A stretch of 13,566 nt of DNA from an uncultured Bacilli bacterium (lineage in GTDB: Bacteria; Bacillota_I; Bacilli_A; RF39; UBA660), in contig CANRHY010000010.1 in the NCBI GenBank assembly GCA_947630515.1, forward strand, positions 1 through 13,566. The letters are read 5' to 3'. The position numbers and the translations under genes are program-made. Below are positions 4,994-12,652 of this stretch, in pieces; positions within the stretch are counted from its first letter, which is position 1; each line of letters begins with the position of its first letter. Below the pieces are notes generated by a model. It saw nothing but the letters and a program-made list of their open reading frames with translations, did not search any database and was not told the origin of the DNA.

Positions 4994-5969
4994 AGTATAT
5001 TGTTATCATTCCTAACATAAATCCTACTATCCAAAATGCTTTTACTATGTCACTTTCGCTCCAACCTAATTTTTCGAAGTGGTGGTGAAGAGGGGCCATT
5101 AGGAATACTTTTTTGTTAAATTTTCTTATTGCTATTATTTGTATGAAACTAGATAGGGTTTCTGCTATAAATACGCCTCCAATTACTGCTAGGGATAGTT
5201 CGTGTTTTGTTAGAATTGCTACTGCTGCAAGTGTTGCGCCTAGTCCTAAGGAACCAGTGTCTCCCATGAATACTTTAGCTGGGTGTGTGTTATATACTAG
5301 AAAGCCTAGTAGTGAACCAACTAATATAAAGCAAAATATTGCTATTTCTTGGTAACCTTCTATCCAACTAGAACCCCACGATATGATACCAAAAGATAAG
5401 AATGCAATCGCGGATAATCCTCCAGCTAAGCCATCTTCTCCATCTGTTATGTTTACTGCATTAGATGAGCCAACAAGTAAGAATAGTATGAATAATCCAT
5501 AAAGCCATTTTAGGTCTATGTCTATATTAAGTGAAGTTATTATTAAGTGAGTACTTCCTCCACCTTTCATATATATATAGAAAAATACTATTGCTATTAT
5601 TATTTGCACTATTAATTTTTGTATTACTGTAAGTCCGTCGTTATGGTGTCTTTTTATTTTAGTTAAATCGTCAGCTAATCCTAGTAAACTATAAGAAATG
5701 AATACAAATAGTATTATTATTAAAGAGTGCGTTATTTCAAGACTTCCTCTTAAGTATAATATTAGCATTGTAATTAAAGTTGGTATTATAAATATTAGTC
5801 CACCTATTGTTGGTGTTCCTTCCTTTTTTTGATGTCTTTTTGTAATAAACTCACATATGTTTTGTTTAAAGTTTAATTTTTTTAATACTGGTATTAGGAA
5901 AAATCCTAAGAATACTGATATAAAGAATCCAAGCATTAGTCCCAGTATTGATTTTGCTAATATTAACAT
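4977..5969 (-). CDS. mraY: MraY, phospho-MurNAc-pentapeptide translocase
   Basis: MraY transfers phospho-MurNAc-pentapeptide from UDP to undecaprenyl phosphate, giving lipid I, the substrate of MurG downstream. The protein has 330 residues and about ten membrane helices. Diagnostic motifs are KKEGTPTIGGLIF (48-60), the Asp pair in GLADDLTKI (D100, D101), NAVNITDGEDGLAGG (170-184, usually DGLDGLA), NTHPAKVFMGDTGSLG (227-242) with the catalytic-region Asp, and PLHHHFEKLGW (293-303). The SD AGGGAGTGA precedes the ATG. It has its own promoter (5990-6018) and follows the PBP gene by 69 bases, in the order pbp-mraY of other dcw clusters. Confidence 0.97.
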   Translation of the reverse strand: MLILAKSILGLMLGFFISVFLGFFLIPVLKKLNFKQNICEFITKRHQKKEGTPTIGGLIFIIPTLITMLILYLRGSLEITHSLIIILFVFISYSLLGLADDLTKIKRHHNDGLTVIQKLIVQIIIAIVFFYIYMKGGGSTHLIITSLNIDIDLKWLYGLFILFLLVGSSNAVNITDGEDGLAGGLSAIAFLSFGIISWGSSWIEGYQEIAIFCFILVGSLLGFLVYNTHPAKVFMGDTGSLGLGATLAAVAILTKHELSLAVIGGVFIAETLSSFIQIIAIRKFNKKVFLMAPLHHHFEKLGWSESDIVKAFWIVGFMLGMITIYYGVWL

Positions 5970-5989
5970 ATAATCACTCCCTCGTATTT

Positions 5990-6018
5990 ATTATACATTT
6001 TATTTTTAATTCTTACAA
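5990..6018 (-). promoter_or_regulatory. Promoter for mraY and downstream genes
   Basis: On the minus strand TTGTAA (6018-6013), a 17-bp spacer and a perfect TATAAT (5995-5990) lie in the 69-bp gap before mraY. This allows the mraY-ftsW-murG-divIB part to be transcribed apart from the PBP gene. Confidence 0.6.
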
Positions 6019-6038
6019 TTTCTTTTTACAATATGAGC

Positions 6039-7949
6039 TTAATTTAACAGTAACTTTACTATGCTACCTTCTTTTACTCTAGTGTTAGCTTCTGGTGACA
6101 TGCTTGCTACTTTTTCGCCAGTACCGGAATATTCTATAGTTAGGCCATTTAACATATCTCTTGCTTCTGTTTTGTTCATTCCTACTACATTAGGTAGTGT
6201 AATGTACTTTTGTTCATACCACAAGTAACTTCTTGGCATACCTTCTGGGTCAGGTGGTAAGTTATATAGGCTTATTATGCTATTCATTACAGATTTTGCT
6301 ATTGGGGCTGAGACTGAGCCGCCATATTGAGTTACGTTGTGAGCACCATCTACTGCTATGTATACTACAAACTCTGGGTCATTTGCGGGGATTATTCCCA
6401 TGAATGAAAGAATATAGTTACCTACCATATAGTGGCCATCACTACCTACTTTTTGGGCTGTTCCAGTTTTTCCTCCTACACGGTAGCCCTCGATATAAGC
6501 ATTGTGTCCTGAGCCATTTGCAACTACACTTTCTAGAGCATATTTTACTAAGTCACTCGTTTCTTTTTTTATTAGGTTTTGACTTACTAATGTAGGCTTA
6601 TATTCTTCTATCATTACACCAGTATCACTTTCACTTATTCCTTTTACTACAAAAGGCTTATACATGGCTCCTTCATTTACAATAGCGCTTACTGCATTCA
6701 CTTGGCCTATCGCAGTTACTGATACACCTTGACCAAAGGCAGTTGTAGCAAGTTCTAGAGGACCTACATTATCTAGATTAAATATTATTCCTTTACTTTC
6801 TCCATTTAAGTCTATTCCTGTTTTTTTACCAAAACCAAATAAGTCTATATATTTAAATAGTTTTTCTTTACCTAGTCTTTGACCTAAGACGACAAAACCT
6901 GGGTTACATGAGTTTTCTACTACTTGTAAAAATGTTTCTTCTCCGTGCCCTTCTGGTTTCCAACAGTGAAGAGTGCTACCACTTACGTTTATTTTTCCAG
7001 AGTCGTAATAATGGTCTTCAAATATGTTTACAACTCCTTCGTTAATTGCAGCGGCAAGTGTTAAGATTTTGAAAGTTGAACCTGGTTCGTAACTTGACCA
7101 TATTGCTAGGTTTCTGTTTATTGTTTCTTTAGAATAATCTTGGTAATTTGCTGGATTAAATGAAGGCTTACTACTCATCGCAAGTACTTCTCCAGTTTTT
7201 GGATTCATTACTATCCCAATAGCCCCTTCTGCTTCATATTTTTTCATAGCTTTATTTAGTTCGTTTTCTAGCACTAACTGTAAATTTAAATCAATTGTCA
7301 AGTTTATGTCAAACCCACTTTGAGGGCTATTATATATTTCAGGAAGAGAGAGTTTGTTTCCTTTTCCATCTGAATAGTATTTTATGCTTCCATCAGACCC
7401 GGTTAGATATTTATCATACATAAGTTCTAAGCCACTTAACCCTTGGTTATCTATTCCTACATAACCTATTACATGGGAAAGTACTTCTTCATAAGGGTAA
7501 CTTCTTTTTGTTTCTTTTAGTAAGTATACTCCGTCGTAACCAAGGTCATTTATTTTTTCTGCTACTTCATAACTTAAGTCTCTTCCTTCTGGGTGAACTC
7601 TTTCTATAGAAGTTTTTTTGCTTACATGTTTATACATTTCTTCATATGTTACACCTAATATTTCTGCTAAGTTTTTTGCTACTTCTTCTTTATTTTTTAT
7701 TTGAACAGGTATTAGTACTAATGAACTTGTAGTTACATTACCTGCGATTACTAAACCATTTCTATCTAATATTCTACCACGGTCTGCCTGCACTGGTAAG
7801 TTTCTACTCCACAAAGACTCGGCTAGGCTACTTAGTTTTTTGTATTCTATTACTTGTATGTAAAACACCCTTATTATTACTATTAAAAATATAGTTATTA
7901 CTACAAGAAACACAAATTTTATTCTATTATTTATTATGCTTCTAAACAT
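6039..7949 (-). CDS. ftsI: Class B penicillin-binding protein (septal transpeptidase, PASTA)
   Basis: This 636-residue protein is the D,D-transpeptidase that cross-links septal peptidoglycan, probably the partner of FtsW. A short cytoplasmic tail and one membrane helix (about 12-34) lead to the PBP dimerisation/pedestal region (ADRGRILDRNG, 55-64). The transpeptidase domain carries the active-site S291-T-F-K294, S347-C-N349 and K494-T-G496. One PASTA domain closes the protein (about 583-636, beginning LPNVVGMNKTEARDML), as in PBP2x and SpoVD, which have one or two. The SD AGGTGA is five bases before the ATG. It lies upstream of mraY as in standard clusters, but mraZ, rsmH and ftsL do not precede it; a lipoprotein gene and a terminator do. 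A vegetative FtsI and a sporulation SpoVD cannot be told apart here. Confidence 0.93.
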   Translation of the reverse strand: MFRSIINNRIKFVFLVVITIFLIVIIRVFYIQVIEYKKLSSLAESLWSRNLPVQADRGRILDRNGLVIAGNVTTSSLVLIPVQIKNKEEVAKNLAEILGVTYEEMYKHVSKKTSIERVHPEGRDLSYEVAEKINDLGYDGVYLLKETKRSYPYEEVLSHVIGYVGIDNQGLSGLELMYDKYLTGSDGSIKYYSDGKGNKLSLPEIYNSPQSGFDINLTIDLNLQLVLENELNKAMKKYEAEGAIGIVMNPKTGEVLAMSSKPSFNPANYQDYSKETINRNLAIWSSYEPGSTFKILTLAAAINEGVVNIFEDHYYDSGKINVSGSTLHCWKPEGHGEETFLQVVENSCNPGFVVLGQRLGKEKLFKYIDLFGFGKKTGIDLNGESKGIIFNLDNVGPLELATTAFGQGVSVTAIGQVNAVSAIVNEGAMYKPFVVKGISESDTGVMIEEYKPTLVSQNLIKKETSDLVKYALESVVANGSGHNAYIEGYRVGGKTGTAQKVGSDGHYMVGNYILSFMGIIPANDPEFVVYIAVDGAHNVTQYGGSVSAPIAKSVMNSIISLYNLPPDPEGMPRSYLWYEQKYITLPNVVGMNKTEARDMLNGLTIEYSGTGEKVASMSPEANTRVKEGSIVKLLLN

Positions 7950-7982
7950 AAACTCACCTAGTAATTTTATGAAAGTTCCATT

Positions 7983-8007
7983 AAAAAAAGAACTTTTGGT
8001 TCTTTTT
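7983..8007 (-). terminator. Terminator after the lipoprotein gene
   Basis: On the minus strand AAAAAGAAC (8007-7999) and GTTCTTTTT (7993-7985) form a 9-bp stem with a five-base loop and run into further T residues. It overlaps the lipoprotein stop codon and lies 35 bases before the PBP start, so the PBP gene probably needs read-through or its own promoter. Confidence 0.65.
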
Positions 8008-8524
8008 AATTAGTACACTTAAAAATTTTATCTTTAAATGTGAAAGTACTACCAATCATTCTTCCTTCATATGTATTAGATTCATATTCAAATTTTACTT
8101 TGGTTCTACTTATCTTTTTTATTTTTATGTCTTTTTTTAAAGATTCTTTTAAATTTTCGTCAAGTATATAAGGTAAGTCACATGTGCTTTCTGCAGTAGT
8201 GTATAAAGAGCCATCAATAGTTAGATATCTTGTGTTTATTTTTTCGTTAATTATGTTTGCTAACTCTTCTTCATATACGTCTCTTGCTAAAGACGTTAAT
8301 GTGTTTAGTGTGTCATATTTGCTTATTCCTACTTTATACCACTTCTTACCTTCTAATTCTTTAAATTCATCTTTGTATACAGCAAGCCCGATTCCGTCTG
8401 ATATGTAAACTGCAGTATAAGCTTTTTCTAATGAATTATAGAACTTTTCTTCTAAATCTTTTCTCCCAGTACATCCAGTTATCATTATCACGCATAGTAG
8501 TACTAATATAAATTTTTTCTTCAT
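8006..8524 (-). CDS. Predicted lipoprotein of unknown function
   Basis: This is a 172-residue secreted lipoprotein. I place the start at ATG 8524 because GGGAGG lies ten bases before it. An in-frame ATG 30 bases further upstream has no ribosome site and would add ten polar residues before the signal peptide. MKKK, a hydrophobic stretch and the lipobox ITGC predict lipidation at Cys18. The mature part is Lys/Glu-rich, mixed alpha/beta, with two later Cys residues (CDLPY and the terminal CTN) that could form a disulfide. I recognise no family. It lies between tkt and the septal PBP, with a terminator after it, so it may be monocistronic; TAAAAT about 45 bases upstream could serve as -10, without a good -35. 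A role at the cell envelope is all that can be inferred. Confidence 0.8.
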   Translation of the reverse strand: MKKKFILVLLCVIMITGCTGRKDLEEKFYNSLEKAYTAVYISDGIGLAVYKDEFKELEGKKWYKVGISKYDTLNTLTSLARDVYEEELANIINEKINTRYLTIDGSLYTTAESTCDLPYILDENLKESLKKDIKIKKISRTKVKFEYESNTYEGRMIGSTFTFKDKIFKCTN

Positions 8525-8581
8525 AAAGATTGTTCCTCCCTTACTATGGAACATTTTATCACATTTTTTTTAATTAATAAA

Positions 8582-10537
8582 CTATTTTAATAATTTTTCT
8601 GTTTTTTCTAGTAAAGAATACTCATCAAAATTCAAGTATTTTAATATTTCTTCTTCACTTCCACTTTTACCATATTCATTAATATTTAGTATGTATTTTT
8701 TGTTATATACAAACTCATTCCATACTTTATCATTACTTGCTTCTATAGCAATTACTCTTACACCTACTGGGAATAATTCTTTTTTGTATTCTTCTTTAGT
8801 ACTTTCATATAATTCTAAAGATGGGAAAGATATTACTCTTGTGTAAAGACCACGTTTATCTAATTCGTTACTTATCCAAAGAGCAGTTTCTACTTCAGAA
8901 CCAGAAGATATTATTATTCCACTCATTCTTCCTATGCTTTCTTTTATTATGTATGCTCCTTTTGAAACCATGTCTACTCTGCTATTTGGTAGTTTTCTTT
9001 TTCTTTCTTTTGGTATTATTAGGGAAGATGGAACTTTTTTATTTATTATATAGTCCCAAGAGCCAACTAATTCGTTTACATCTGCTGGCCTAAAGACATG
9101 CATATTTGGTATACTTCTTAGCATACCTAGTTGCTCGATTGGTTCGTGTGTTTCTCCATCATATCCTATTTTTACTGAGTCATGGGTGAAAATATACGTT
9201 ACTCCTAAGTTCATCATTGCTGAAAGCCTTAAAGATGGTTTCATATAGTCACTAAATGCAAGAAAAGTGCTTCCAAATGGAGTTAGTCCCATAAGTGCTA
9301 GACCATTTAGTATAGCGCCCATAGAGAGTTCTCTTACTCCAAAGTGGATATTTACTCCTTTTCTGTATTCTGGCGAAAAGTCTCTTCCGTTATCTATATA
9401 TGTGTTAGTAGACGTTACTACGTCAGCACTTCCACCTATAAATAATGGGGTTAGATTAGCAATTAAATTCATTAGTTTTTTGTTAGTTATTCTTAAGTCT
9501 TCTTCCATTTCGTCATCAAAGTTTATTTGTATGTTTTTAACTAAAAGTTTCAAAGAATTATTTTCTAATGTTTCTAATAATTCTTTCTTTTTTTCGTCTT
9601 TTTCTATTATGCTATTATATTTTGTTACCCATTCATTATATATTGGTGTTATTCTTTTTTCTATTTTATCTCTCATAATAGTTACTGCTTCTTTTGATAC
9701 ATGGAATGGTACTTCTTTTATATTCATTTTTTCTTTTACTAATTCTGTGTCTTTTTCACTAAGGGTACCAGAATGTACTTTGTTAGTACCAGCTAAAGAT
9801 GTGCCTATTCCTAGTATAGATTTTATTTCAATTATGCTAGGTTTATCTGTTACGCTTTTAGCTTTTGTTATCGCCTTGTCAATTAGGGAAATATCTTCTC
9901 CAGATGTTACTAATTCTGTATGCCAACCCATTGATTCAAATCTTTTTAGTACGTCTTCTTCAAATACACCTTTAGTTTTTCCATCTTTTGTTACGTTATT
10001 AGAGTCATATAATACAATTAAGTTACTTAATTTTTGTGAACCTGCTAGAGAAGCTGCTTCATAAGATATGCCTTCCATTAGGTCTCCGTCACTTACAAAT
10101 ACATATGTGTAATGGTTTATTAAGTCTTTTCCTAGTAAACCTTTTAGGTATTCTTCTCCCATAGCCATACCTACAGCAGTAGCAAAACCTTCTCCTAAAG
10201 CCCCAGAGGACAGTTCTATACCTAGTTTTTGGTTAAGAGTTGGGTGTCCTCCAAATGGACTATTTATATGTCTAAAATTTCTTAAGTCATCTAATTTAAT
10301 ATCGTATCCACAATATAGTAGCGTACTATACAAAAGCGCGCTGGCATGTCCTGCACTTAGTACAAATCTGTCTCTATTTATCCACGTACTACTAGATGGA
10401 TTAAAATTTAAGTGATATGCAAATAGTGTATATATTGTAGGAGCGGCACTCAGTGTTATACCAGGGTGCCCACCACCAGATGCATTTATCATATCAATCC
10501 CAAGACTTCTTATTCCGTTAATTACTTTAAAATCCAT
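8582..10537 (-). CDS. tkt: Transketolase
   Basis: Transketolase is a thiamine-diphosphate enzyme of the non-oxidative pentose phosphate pathway that moves two-carbon units between sugar phosphates. The full length is 651 residues. Visible motifs are GGGHPG (21-26), SAGHASALLY (61-70), GALGEGFATAVG (112-123), the cofactor-binding segment SDGDLMEG through DSNN (149-181), GVRELSMGAILNG with the cofactor-activating Glu, and THDSVKIGYDGETHEPIEQL in the pyrimidine-binding domain. The gene has its own promoter. It sits next to the lexA locus as in Bacillus subtilis, where lexA, yneA, yneB, ynzC and tkt are neighbours. The SD AGAGGTAAT precedes the ATG. Confidence 0.96.
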   Translation of the reverse strand: MDFKVINGIRSLGIDMINASGGGHPGITLSAAPTIYTLFAYHLNFNPSSSTWINRDRFVLSAGHASALLYSTLLYCGYDIKLDDLRNFRHINSPFGGHPTLNQKLGIELSSGALGEGFATAVGMAMGEEYLKGLLGKDLINHYTYVFVSDGDLMEGISYEAASLAGSQKLSNLIVLYDSNNVTKDGKTKGVFEEDVLKRFESMGWHTELVTSGEDISLIDKAITKAKSVTDKPSIIEIKSILGIGTSLAGTNKVHSGTLSEKDTELVKEKMNIKEVPFHVSKEAVTIMRDKIEKRITPIYNEWVTKYNSIIEKDEKKKELLETLENNSLKLLVKNIQINFDDEMEEDLRITNKKLMNLIANLTPLFIGGSADVVTSTNTYIDNGRDFSPEYRKGVNIHFGVRELSMGAILNGLALMGLTPFGSTFLAFSDYMKPSLRLSAMMNLGVTYIFTHDSVKIGYDGETHEPIEQLGMLRSIPNMHVFRPADVNELVGSWDYIINKKVPSSLIIPKERKRKLPNSRVDMVSKGAYIIKESIGRMSGIIISSGSEVETALWISNELDKRGLYTRVISFPSLELYESTKEEYKKELFPVGVRVIAIEASNDKVWNEFVYNKKYILNINEYGKSGSEEEILKYLNFDEYSLLEKTEKLLK

Positions 10538-10585
10538 ATAACATTACCTCTACTTTGTTTATATTATATCATGAGATAATGTTAT
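10538..10585. repeat. Perfect 9-bp inverted repeat across the tkt promoter and start
   Basis: ATAACATTA (10538-10546) and TAATGTTAT (10577-10585) are exact inverted copies about 39 bp apart centre to centre. One lies in the -35/-10 spacer of the tkt promoter, the other between the SD and the start codon. They could be paired operator half-sites or a chance event in AT-rich DNA. Confidence 0.35.
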
Positions 10586-10592
10586 TTGTAAA
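10563..10592 (-). promoter_or_regulatory. Promoter of tkt
   Basis: On the minus strand TTTACA (10592-10587), an 18-bp spacer and a perfect TATAAT (10568-10563), with the predicted start about 18-20 bases before the tkt SD-start region. Confidence 0.55.
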
Positions 10593-10596
10593 ATAT

Positions 10597-10752
10597 TTAT
10601 GCATAGTAAGTTTTTTCTACTACTTCAACTTTTTGGCTCGTCTTATCTATAGAGTCAACCTTTCTTGTTATTAAGTATGCAAGTAATGCTACTATTACAT
10701 AAAATATTATTATGCTTATTTTTGTGTTAAATAATTTTTCTATTCTTTCCAT
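10597..10752 (-). CDS. Small single-pass membrane protein in the yneA position
   Basis: This is a 51-residue protein, MERIEKLFNTK then a membrane helix (about 12-29, IIIFYVIVALLAYLI), a basic turn RK, and a polar tail ending KTYYA. The SD AAGGTGAG lies seven bases before the ATG, and a near-perfect promoter is upstream. The gene is divergent from lexA and lies between lexA and tkt, exactly where B. subtilis carries yneA, the SOS-induced division suppressor. YneA has a membrane helix plus a LysM domain; LysM is missing here, so I do not give the symbol. Unrelated SOS division inhibitors such as SidA are also tiny bitopic membrane proteins. SOS-controlled division arrest is therefore a reasonable inference from position, size, topology and the adjacent LexA-box-like sites, not from homology. 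Confidence 0.75.
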   Translation of the reverse strand: MERIEKLFNTKISIIIFYVIVALLAYLITRKVDSIDKTSQKVEVVEKTYYA

Positions 10753-10779
10753 AAATAAACTCACCTTCCTTATGAGTCT

Positions 10780-10808
10780 ATAATACTACGCATAATAGTT
10801 TGTGTCAA
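10780..10808 (-). promoter_or_regulatory. Promoter of the 51-residue membrane protein gene
   Basis: On the minus strand a perfect TTGACA (10808-10803), a 17-bp spacer and TATTAT (10785-10780). It is divergent from the lexA promoter, and a LexA-box-like site begins nine bases upstream of its -35. Confidence 0.7.
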
Positions 10809-10816
10809 TACTTTTT

Positions 10817-10845
10817 CGTAAAAATGTTTGACAAATGTACGTTTT
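10817..10845. promoter_or_regulatory. Two tandem LexA-box-like operators
   Basis: CGTAAAAATGTTTG (10817-10830) and CAAATGTACGTTTT (10832-10845) each agree with 11 of 14 positions of the Gram-positive SOS box CGAACRNRYGTTYC as I align them. The second covers the end of the lexA -35 box and its spacer. Together they fill the gap between the divergent promoters, where autoregulation of lexA and control of the small membrane protein would be expected. The AT-rich background lowers confidence. Confidence 0.5.
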
Positions 10846-10856
10846 TGTGTTAACCT
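10828..10856 (+). promoter_or_regulatory. Promoter of lexA
   Basis: A perfect TTGACA (10828-10833), a 17-bp spacer and a weaker TAACCT (10851-10856). The SD AGAAGGAGATGAT (10863-10875) follows, matching an extended anti-SD sequence and explaining the long gap to the lexA ATG at 10882. Confidence 0.6.
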
Positions 10857-10881
10857 ATATATAGAAGGAGATGATAATATA

Positions 10882-11454
10882 ATGAAACCATTAACTAAAA
10901 AACAAGAAGAAGCCCTTACAGTAATTAAAAAATATATTGCAGAACATGGATATAGTCCTAGTGTTAGAGAAGTATGTGACTTAATGGGACTTAGTAGTAC
11001 TGCGACTGTATTTGTTCATATGAGACATTTAATGAATAAGGGATATTTAAAACAAACTGACAATAAATTTAGAACACTTGAAGTTTTAGTTCCTAATGAA
11101 TATTTAGAAACTAAAGAAGATGTAGTTACTGTTCCACTTGTTGGAAAAATTACATGTGGTAACCCAATTGAAGCTATTGAGTTTCCTGATGAGTTTATGT
11201 CATTACCAGCATTTATGATACCTAAGAATGAAGAAGTATTTACATTAAGGTGCGAGGGAATGAGTATGAAAAATGTAGGTATATATGATGGGGATATTGT
11301 TATTGTTAAAAGGTGCTCTTCTGCAAAGAATGGAGACTATGTAGTTGCACTTGATGAGAATGGTTATACTACACTTAAAACTTTTTATAAAGAAAAGGGT
11401 TATTTTAGACTTCAACCAGAAAATGAGACAATGGACCCAATTCACGAAATGTGA
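10882..11454 (+). CDS. lexA: LexA repressor, C-terminally short
   Basis: LexA is the SOS repressor, self-cleaved when RecA filaments form. From ATG 10882 it has 190 residues; the in-frame TTG at 10828 is the promoter -35, so it is rejected as a start. The N-terminal winged helix (1-65) shows LTKKQEEALTVIKKYI and SPSVREVCDLMGLSS, with the recognition helix around STATVFVHMRHL. The S24-type protease domain has C92-G93 where most LexA proteins have Ala-Gly (UmuD also uses Cys-Gly), catalytic S128 in CEGMSMKNVGIYDGD, and K166 in TTLKTF. It ends at MDPIHEM, whereas relatives continue about 15-20 residues with a final strand near VxILGKVIGxxR, so the tail that helps dimerisation is missing. The stop lies four bases from the convergent rhomboid gene's stop codon. 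Confidence 0.92.
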   Translation: MKPLTKKQEEALTVIKKYIAEHGYSPSVREVCDLMGLSSTATVFVHMRHLMNKGYLKQTDNKFRTLEVLVPNEYLETKEDVVTVPLVGKITCGNPIEAIEFPDEFMSLPAFMIPKNEEVFTLRCEGMSMKNVGIYDGDIVIVKRCSSAKNGDYVVALDENGYTTLKTFYKEKGYFRLQPENETMDPIHEM

Positions 11455-11458
11455 AGTT

Positions 11459-12589
11459 TTATTTTGTCATTAAGAAATATGTTAGTGCTCCAATTAATAT
11501 GAGTGTTAATATTGTTCCGTTTATATGGTCTGTTTTACTTCCTTTATTTGGAACACATAGTGTATAACTAAGTAGTAGTCCACCTATTAAGCCTCCAATG
11601 TGTGCGAATAAGTCAATACTTGGGTATATAGCACCTATTAATAAGTTTATTAGAAGTACTGGAATTATTCCACCTTTTAATATTCCATCTAGGGTAGCCC
11701 TGTATTTTAGACCAAAGTATAAAAGGGAAGCAAATAATCCAAATATAGCGCCTGAGGCACCTACTCCAAATGAGTTATTTAGTACTGCTGAAAATAAGCC
11801 ACCTATTATACCAGAAGATAAATATATGATTAAATATTTTATTTTTCCATAATATCTTTCTACTTCAGGCCCTACCATAAATAAAGCATACATATTAAAT
11901 AGTAAATGAAATACATTCGCGTGGATAAACATGCTTGTTATTAATCTATAAACTTCACCCATTTTAAGAAGTTCACCATTATTTGCAAAATTTAGTATGA
12001 TACCTTCATAATTAAATATAGATAATATGAATACAAGTATATTTATAATTATTAATCCTATAGTTATTACTGGATATTTACTTGGTTTAAAGACTTTTGC
12101 TAGTTTTTTGTCTTCAGTTGTGGTTTTCATGTTTAATTCATCAGTCATTTGAAACATACCAACAAGTCCTGCTTTTTTGTTATTTACTTTTTCTTTAAAT
12201 GTAGGAAAGAATGAATTTATTACTTCATTTTTCTTTAAGTCCCCTACTTTATTTATTTTTATGCTTTCTATACATTTGTCACTTATAGGGGTTACTTCAT
12301 CTCTTACATCTAAGAGTATATTAATCATATTCATTTTTAGTTTATATGTTTTTCTTTTTATTGTTTTTCTTATAGCTTCGCATTTTCTCATATCAGTTTT
12401 TAGTTGTTCGTTATTATGTATGTAATTTATATTTATTCTAATTAGAGATATGTCATTATCTAAATTTTCTAACCAAATTTCATTTTGTACTCCATTTACA
12501 ATTATTGGTCTATAGTTTTCTTCAGTTACGAAAAAGTGAAGTATTTTCATTACTATTTCATCTTTTAAGCCTACTGTTATTTTTGTCAT
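11459..12589 (-). CDS. Rhomboid family intramembrane serine protease
   Basis: This 376-residue protein has an N-terminal soluble domain (about 1-168) like that of the B. subtilis rhomboid YqgP/GluP, followed by a six- or seven-helix rhomboid core. Core motifs are FIHANVFHLLFNMYAL (221-236, with H223, H228 and N232), the nucleophile in GASG (S279) and the catalytic His in AHIGG (H330). It lacks the C-terminal TPR repeats of YqgP. I start at ATG 12589 because GAGGAGG lies just before it; an in-frame ATG 42 bases upstream has no ribosome site. These enzymes cut substrates within or near the membrane; YqgP has been tied to membrane-protein quality control. The substrate is unknown here. It is convergent with lexA and divergent from the TspO homologue. 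Confidence 0.92.
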   Translation of the reverse strand: MTKITVGLKDEIVMKILHFFVTEENYRPIIVNGVQNEIWLENLDNDISLIRININYIHNNEQLKTDMRKCEAIRKTIKRKTYKLKMNMINILLDVRDEVTPISDKCIESIKINKVGDLKKNEVINSFFPTFKEKVNNKKAGLVGMFQMTDELNMKTTTEDKKLAKVFKPSKYPVITIGLIIINILVFILSIFNYEGIILNFANNGELLKMGEVYRLITSMFIHANVFHLLFNMYALFMVGPEVERYYGKIKYLIIYLSSGIIGGLFSAVLNNSFGVGASGAIFGLFASLLYFGLKYRATLDGILKGGIIPVLLINLLIGAIYPSIDLFAHIGGLIGGLLLSYTLCVPNKGSKTDHINGTILTLILIGALTYFLMTK

Positions 12590-12614
12590 TTTTCCTCCTC
12601 TTTTTACAAATAAT

Positions 12615-12643
12615 ATAATACTCTTTTTCATAGAATTAGTAAA
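12615..12643 (-). promoter_or_regulatory. Promoter of the rhomboid gene
   Basis: On the minus strand TTTACT (12643-12638), a 17-bp spacer and TATTAT (12620-12615), in the short divergent gap before the tspO-like gene, whose SD overlaps the -35 box. Confidence 0.5.
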
Positions 12644-12652
12644 GGTGATTAA

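Noticed and set aside
9267-10064. 265-codon plus-strand reading frame inside tkt
   Set aside because: It is antisense to strongly conserved transketolase motifs, has no SD or homology, and its Ser/Leu/Phe-rich composition is the mirror of the real gene.
10828-10881. LexA N-terminal extension from TTG 10828
   Set aside because: The TTG is part of a perfect -35 box, has no SD, and the extra 18 residues do not fit LexA; ATG 10882 follows an extended SD.
11440-11500. Read-through or recoding at the lexA TGA to supply the missing tail
   Set aside because: Reading TGA as Trp gives residues unlike the LexA C-terminus, and the other genes use TGG for Trp, so an alternative code is not supported.
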